Assembly (NCBI GenBank): GCA_040080835.1
Contig: JBEBHP010000011.1
Coordinates: 62,001 to 126,000, forward strand
DNA length: 64,000 nt
From: SZUA-430 sp040080835
GTDB lineage: Bacteria; Pseudomonadota; Alphaproteobacteria; Micropepsales; Micropepsaceae
Direction: 5' to 3'
Shown here: positions 61,088-64,000 of the stretch, one piece after another
Numbering within the stretch: position 1 is the first letter of the stretch
How the letters are laid out: each line of letters opens with the position of its first letter
The notes under the pieces: generated by a model
The model's database searches: none
Seen by the model: the letters and a program-made list of their open reading frames with translations, nothing else
What the model was told of the DNA's origin: nothing
Translations under genes and position numbers: made by a program

Positions 61088-62047
61088 CTAGCTCGCGATC
61101 GGGGCAATCCCGATCGCTCCCATGATATCACTGGCATTTGAAAGCAAGTCCGTCGCAGCATGGACGAGCATGACCACCAGCAGGTTTCGCGTTCGCAACC
61201 ATAAAATGCCAAACATGAATGCCGCCACCGATTGAACCACAACGGTATAAGCCATTGCAGTAATCAGATCAGGGTTTGCGCCCAGGCCTTCAACGACGCC
61301 TGCGCCGCGAAGGACGATACCTGGCGCATGCACCAGTCCAAAAATCAGCGCCATGAAAATCATGCCGGCGATGTCCGACCGGAGAAACGCCGACAGCCGT
61401 TCCTGCAGCAACGCGCGGAAGAAAAACTCTTCAGTCAGCCCGACTTCCAGCACGAGCCAAGCAAAGGCAAACGGCAACCCGATCTGTAGCGCATCCGTCG
61501 CATACTTGCCTTCGCGGAACGGAGCGGCAGCACTACCGGCAAAATACTGAAACGCGCAAATGGCAGAACCAACAACAAGGACCGTAAGCCCGTCGCGTCC
61601 CAAAAGCCTGCGGAATGCCTCACCAGAAAACCCGAAATCCTGCAAACGCACATTGAAGAACCCTTGCACCGCAAGGAATGGCAGCATGACCATGGACAGA
61701 AGTTTCAGCGCGAGTACCCACGCCATGTGAGCATCTGCATGTCCCCCTTGGGCCGCATCCGGCACAAGACCATCCGCCCATGTCCTCATGTATATCAGAT
61801 AGGCGCCAAGTCCGATTGTGAGCATGAGCGCGACGAGTGACTGCGCCGCTGGTTGCCTTACCTCCAGCTCAATGGGACGGACTCCGATCGTGACGACCCA
61901 CGACAAAAGGGGAAACCCGAAGCCCAGCAGCACGAGGATGGTGATGGCTTCTTCAATCGGATAGCTTCCAGCCCCGTTCAGATGAAACACCGACACGCCA
62001 TACACCACGACGTAAATTGCAATCGCAATCCAGGCTAACGGCTTCAT
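61088..62047 (-). CDS. CPBP-family intramembrane metalloprotease
   Basis: 319 residues, eight or so spans. The catalytic motif EExxxR is seen in GLTEEFFFRALLQERL, followed by the His motif FGLVHAPG and a third His/Asp in LVHAATDLL. These are Abi/CAAX-type proteases (Rce1-like) whose bacterial members process or self-protect against peptides. Located directly downstream of the dehydratase gene (8-base gap) and upstream of the small membrane-protein gene. Confidence 0.9.
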   Translation of the reverse strand: MKPLAWIAIAIYVVVYGVSVFHLNGAGSYPIEEAITILVLLGFGFPLLSWVVTIGVRPIELEVRQPAAQSLVALMLTIGLGAYLIYMRTWADGLVPDAAQGGHADAHMAWVLALKLLSMVMLPFLAVQGFFNVRLQDFGFSGEAFRRLLGRDGLTVLVVGSAICAFQYFAGSAAAPFREGKYATDALQIGLPFAFAWLVLEVGLTEEFFFRALLQERLSAFLRSDIAGMIFMALIFGLVHAPGIVLRGAGVVEGLGANPDLITAMAYTVVVQSVAAFMFGILWLRTRNLLVVMLVHAATDLLSNASDIMGAIGIAPIAS

Positions 62048-62055
62048 GCTTCCCC

Positions 62056-63819
62056 CTAATGCGAATCCCGCGCTTCCCCGCGTGTCCGGATGATATCAAC
62101 GTACAGCGTTGCGGGTTCGAAACAAGCGCCCGTTGACAACTGGCCTGTATTGGCGCGTGCGACCTCTTCCCACGGTGTTTGCGACCTGAGAACCGGCGCG
62201 ACCCAGGCTTTTCGCCGACGCTCCCACTCATCACTGGCAACGATGGCATCCACCCGCCGCGTGCTCAGGTCAATCCGAATCATGTCACCGGTATTCAGGA
62301 ACGCAAGTCCTCCGCCGACCACAGCTTCCGGCGACGCATTCAGGATCGACGCCGAGGCGCTCGTCCCGCTCTGCCGCCCGTCGCCTATGCAAGGTAGCGC
62401 CGTGATCCCGCGCCTGAGCAGCGCATCAGGCGGTTGCATGTTGACGACCTCGGCCGAACCCGGATAGCCAATTGGCCCGGTATTGCGCATCACCAGAATG
62501 CAATGCTCGTCAATGTTCAGAGACCCGTCGTTGATGCGGTGATGATAGTCCTCAGGTCCCTCAAACACGACCGCGCGGCCTTCGAACATGCCATCCTTGC
62601 CAAGGTATCGTTTTGCAAATTCCTCGCCGATGACGCTCGTCTTCATGATCGCGGCATCAAATAGATTGCCCGTCATCACCAGGAAGCCGGCGTTCTCTTT
62701 CATGGGTGACTTCACTTCACGAATGACATCGCGGTCAGTCGTGAAGTGCCCGCGACAGTTCTCGCCCACAGACCGGCCGCTCACCGTCAAGGCGCCAGCT
62801 TCAATCAGACCTGCTTCCAGCAATTCGGCAACTACCGCCGGAATGCCTCCAGCGCGATGGAAGCCTTCACCCAGATGCGCACCCGCAGGCATGCAGTTCA
62901 CAATCAGCGGAACCTCATAACCGAAGGACTGCCAGTCGGTCAGTGACAGCTCGACCCCCATGTGCCGCGCGATTGCAATCAGGTGCGGCGGACAGTTCGT
63001 CGAGGCACCGATAGCGGCGGCAACCCTGATCGCATTCAAAAACGCAGGCTTGGTCATCACATCCGATGGCTTGAGGTCCTCGCGCACCATCTCGACGATG
63101 CGCACGCCTGTTGCCTGCGCCATCTGCGCGCGCTCGCGATAGGGCGCCGGGATCGAGGCGCATCCTGGCAACGACATGCCAAGCGCTTCCGCCAGCGCAT
63201 TCATCGACAACGCCGTTCCCATCGTGTTGCAGTGACCAGCCGACGGCGCGGAAGCCGCCGCCATCTCCATGAAATCCTTGTAGCCGATCTCTCCCTTTGC
63301 CAGCATCTGCCGTCCCTGCCAGATGATGGTGCCGGAACCAGCACGCTGTCCCCGCCATACGCCATCCAGCATCGGCCCACCCGACAAAACGATTGCAGGA
63401 ATGTTCACAGTCGCCGCTGCCATCAGGCACGCGGGCGTGGTCTTGTCGCAACCCGTCGTCAACACAACACCATCCAGCGGATAGCCATGCAGGATCTCGA
63501 CAAGACCAAGATAGGCCAGATTCCGGTCAAGCGCCGCCGTCGGCCGTTTGCCGGTTTCCTGGATCGGGTGAACCGGAAACTCGATGGCAATGCCACCAGC
63601 TTGCGCGATGCCTTCACGCACGCGCTTCGCCAGTTCGATGTGATGCCGGTTGCAGGGACTGAGATCTGAGCCGGTTTGTGCGATGCCAATCACCGGCTTG
63701 CCGGACTGCAATTCTTCTCGAGTCAGCCCAAAGTTCAGAAATCGCTCAAGGTAGAGCGCCGTCATTCCCGGGTTTTCGGGATTGTCGAACCATCGGCGGC
63801 TGCGCAGTGTATTGGTCAT
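62056..63819 (-). CDS. IlvD/Edd-family sugar-acid dehydratase, XylD-like
   Basis: 587 residues. Iron-sulfur cysteines are visible in SPCNRHH, TTGCDKTTPA and HCNTMGTA. The opening RSRRWFDNPENPGMTALYLE and PVHPIQETGKRPTAALDRNL match xylonate/arabonate dehydratases of Caulobacter type (XylD) rather than amino-acid IlvD. It would dehydrate a C5 or C6 aldonic acid in a non-phosphorylative pathway. The next gene to the right, cut by the window edge, should hold a related step. Confidence 0.9.
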   Translation of the reverse strand: MTNTLRSRRWFDNPENPGMTALYLERFLNFGLTREELQSGKPVIGIAQTGSDLSPCNRHHIELAKRVREGIAQAGGIAIEFPVHPIQETGKRPTAALDRNLAYLGLVEILHGYPLDGVVLTTGCDKTTPACLMAAATVNIPAIVLSGGPMLDGVWRGQRAGSGTIIWQGRQMLAKGEIGYKDFMEMAAASAPSAGHCNTMGTALSMNALAEALGMSLPGCASIPAPYRERAQMAQATGVRIVEMVREDLKPSDVMTKPAFLNAIRVAAAIGASTNCPPHLIAIARHMGVELSLTDWQSFGYEVPLIVNCMPAGAHLGEGFHRAGGIPAVVAELLEAGLIEAGALTVSGRSVGENCRGHFTTDRDVIREVKSPMKENAGFLVMTGNLFDAAIMKTSVIGEEFAKRYLGKDGMFEGRAVVFEGPEDYHHRINDGSLNIDEHCILVMRNTGPIGYPGSAEVVNMQPPDALLRRGITALPCIGDGRQSGTSASASILNASPEAVVGGGLAFLNTGDMIRIDLSTRRVDAIVASDEWERRRKAWVAPVLRSQTPWEEVARANTGQLSTGACFEPATLYVDIIRTRGEARDSH

Positions 63820-63914
63820 CAGTCACTCGAATTTTTGTCGTATGTCAGAATAGCCAGTATAGGCAAGGCTAGCACGCCCGGACTGCAACTGGCAGCGGGC
63901 AGGAATTTCAAGTT

Positions 63915-64000
63915 TCAGGGACGGACTTCATAGACTGAATTCACAAGCGCCTTCACTGCACCGCGCGCACGCTCCCAATCGGCTTCATCTCGCAGGGCAA
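63915..64000 (-). CDS. 3' end of a gene running off the window
   Basis: A frame open to the window edge ends ALRDEADWERARGAVKALVNSVYEVRP-stop in pieces readable as RDEADWERARGAVKALVNSV. Too short to assign. By position it lies just upstream of the XylD-like gene, on the same strand, 95 bases away. Confidence 0.5.
   Translation of the reverse strand, partial: ALRDEADWERARGAVKALVNSVYEVRP

Overview
The window looks like chromosomal DNA of a GC-rich Gram-negative bacterium, most likely an alphaproteobacterium. This rests on the gene content: many signal-peptide and lipoprotein genes, an NrsF-type anti-sigma factor beside an ECF sigma factor, a XylD-like dehydratase, and a perfect GAAC-N7-GAAC site of the alphaproteobacterial LexA type. 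The genus cannot be read from the sequence. No rRNA, tRNA, CRISPR array, integrase or intact transposase was seen.

0-17.6 kb: mainly metabolic genes on the minus strand (aldo/keto reductase, ArsC-like protein, VOC protein, amidohydrolase, MFS carrier, ERG4/ERG24-type sterol reductase with an SDR, GFA protein, HAD phosphatase, esterase, Sel1 protein, beta-lactamase-like hydrolase). The most striking gene is at 3710-4036: a signal peptide followed by a 76-residue ubiquitin that ends exactly in RLRGG-stop. It is translationally coupled to an unknown secreted protein and lies behind a LuxR regulator fused to an alpha/beta-hydrolase domain that has lost its catalytic Ser and His. An aspartate-racemase pseudogene lies at 16.1 kb.

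17.6-30.5 kb: envelope genes (beta-barrel OMP, HtrA protease, a run of small secreted and membrane proteins), decayed genes at 22.3-22.9 kb, a thioesterase, an ArsR-SRPBCC pair with a perfect operator palindrome on the start codon, a PAS histidine kinase, small DUF proteins and a LysR regulator.

30.5-41.6 kb: accessory region. Gene boundaries carry degenerate copies of a 20-bp motif (ATGGTGTCTGACCCCAATTC). One pair forms near-perfect inverted repeats around a yjbR-like gene, and an acyltransferase 5' end is duplicated next to it. A 101-bp palindromic repeat occurs twice here and once at 23.4 kb. From 37.0 to 41.6 kb lies a more AT-rich island with a Z1-type ATPase, a small unknown protein, a DNA methyltransferase and a winged-helix PD-(D/E)XK nuclease candidate. 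I read this as a restriction-modification-like defence island.

41.6-64 kb: housekeeping and catabolic genes: guaA, a lipoprotein with a DUF4139 protein, alkaline phosphatase, a TTC38-like protein, ECF sigma and NrsF, a Cys/Met PLP enzyme, a PhyH dioxygenase, an MBL hydrolase, a DsbA-like and a GST-like protein, an AraC regulator divergent from alkane monooxygenase alkB, a sulfatase with its formylglycine-generating enzyme, a CPBP protease, and an IlvD/Edd sugar-acid dehydratase. A partial gene runs off the right edge.
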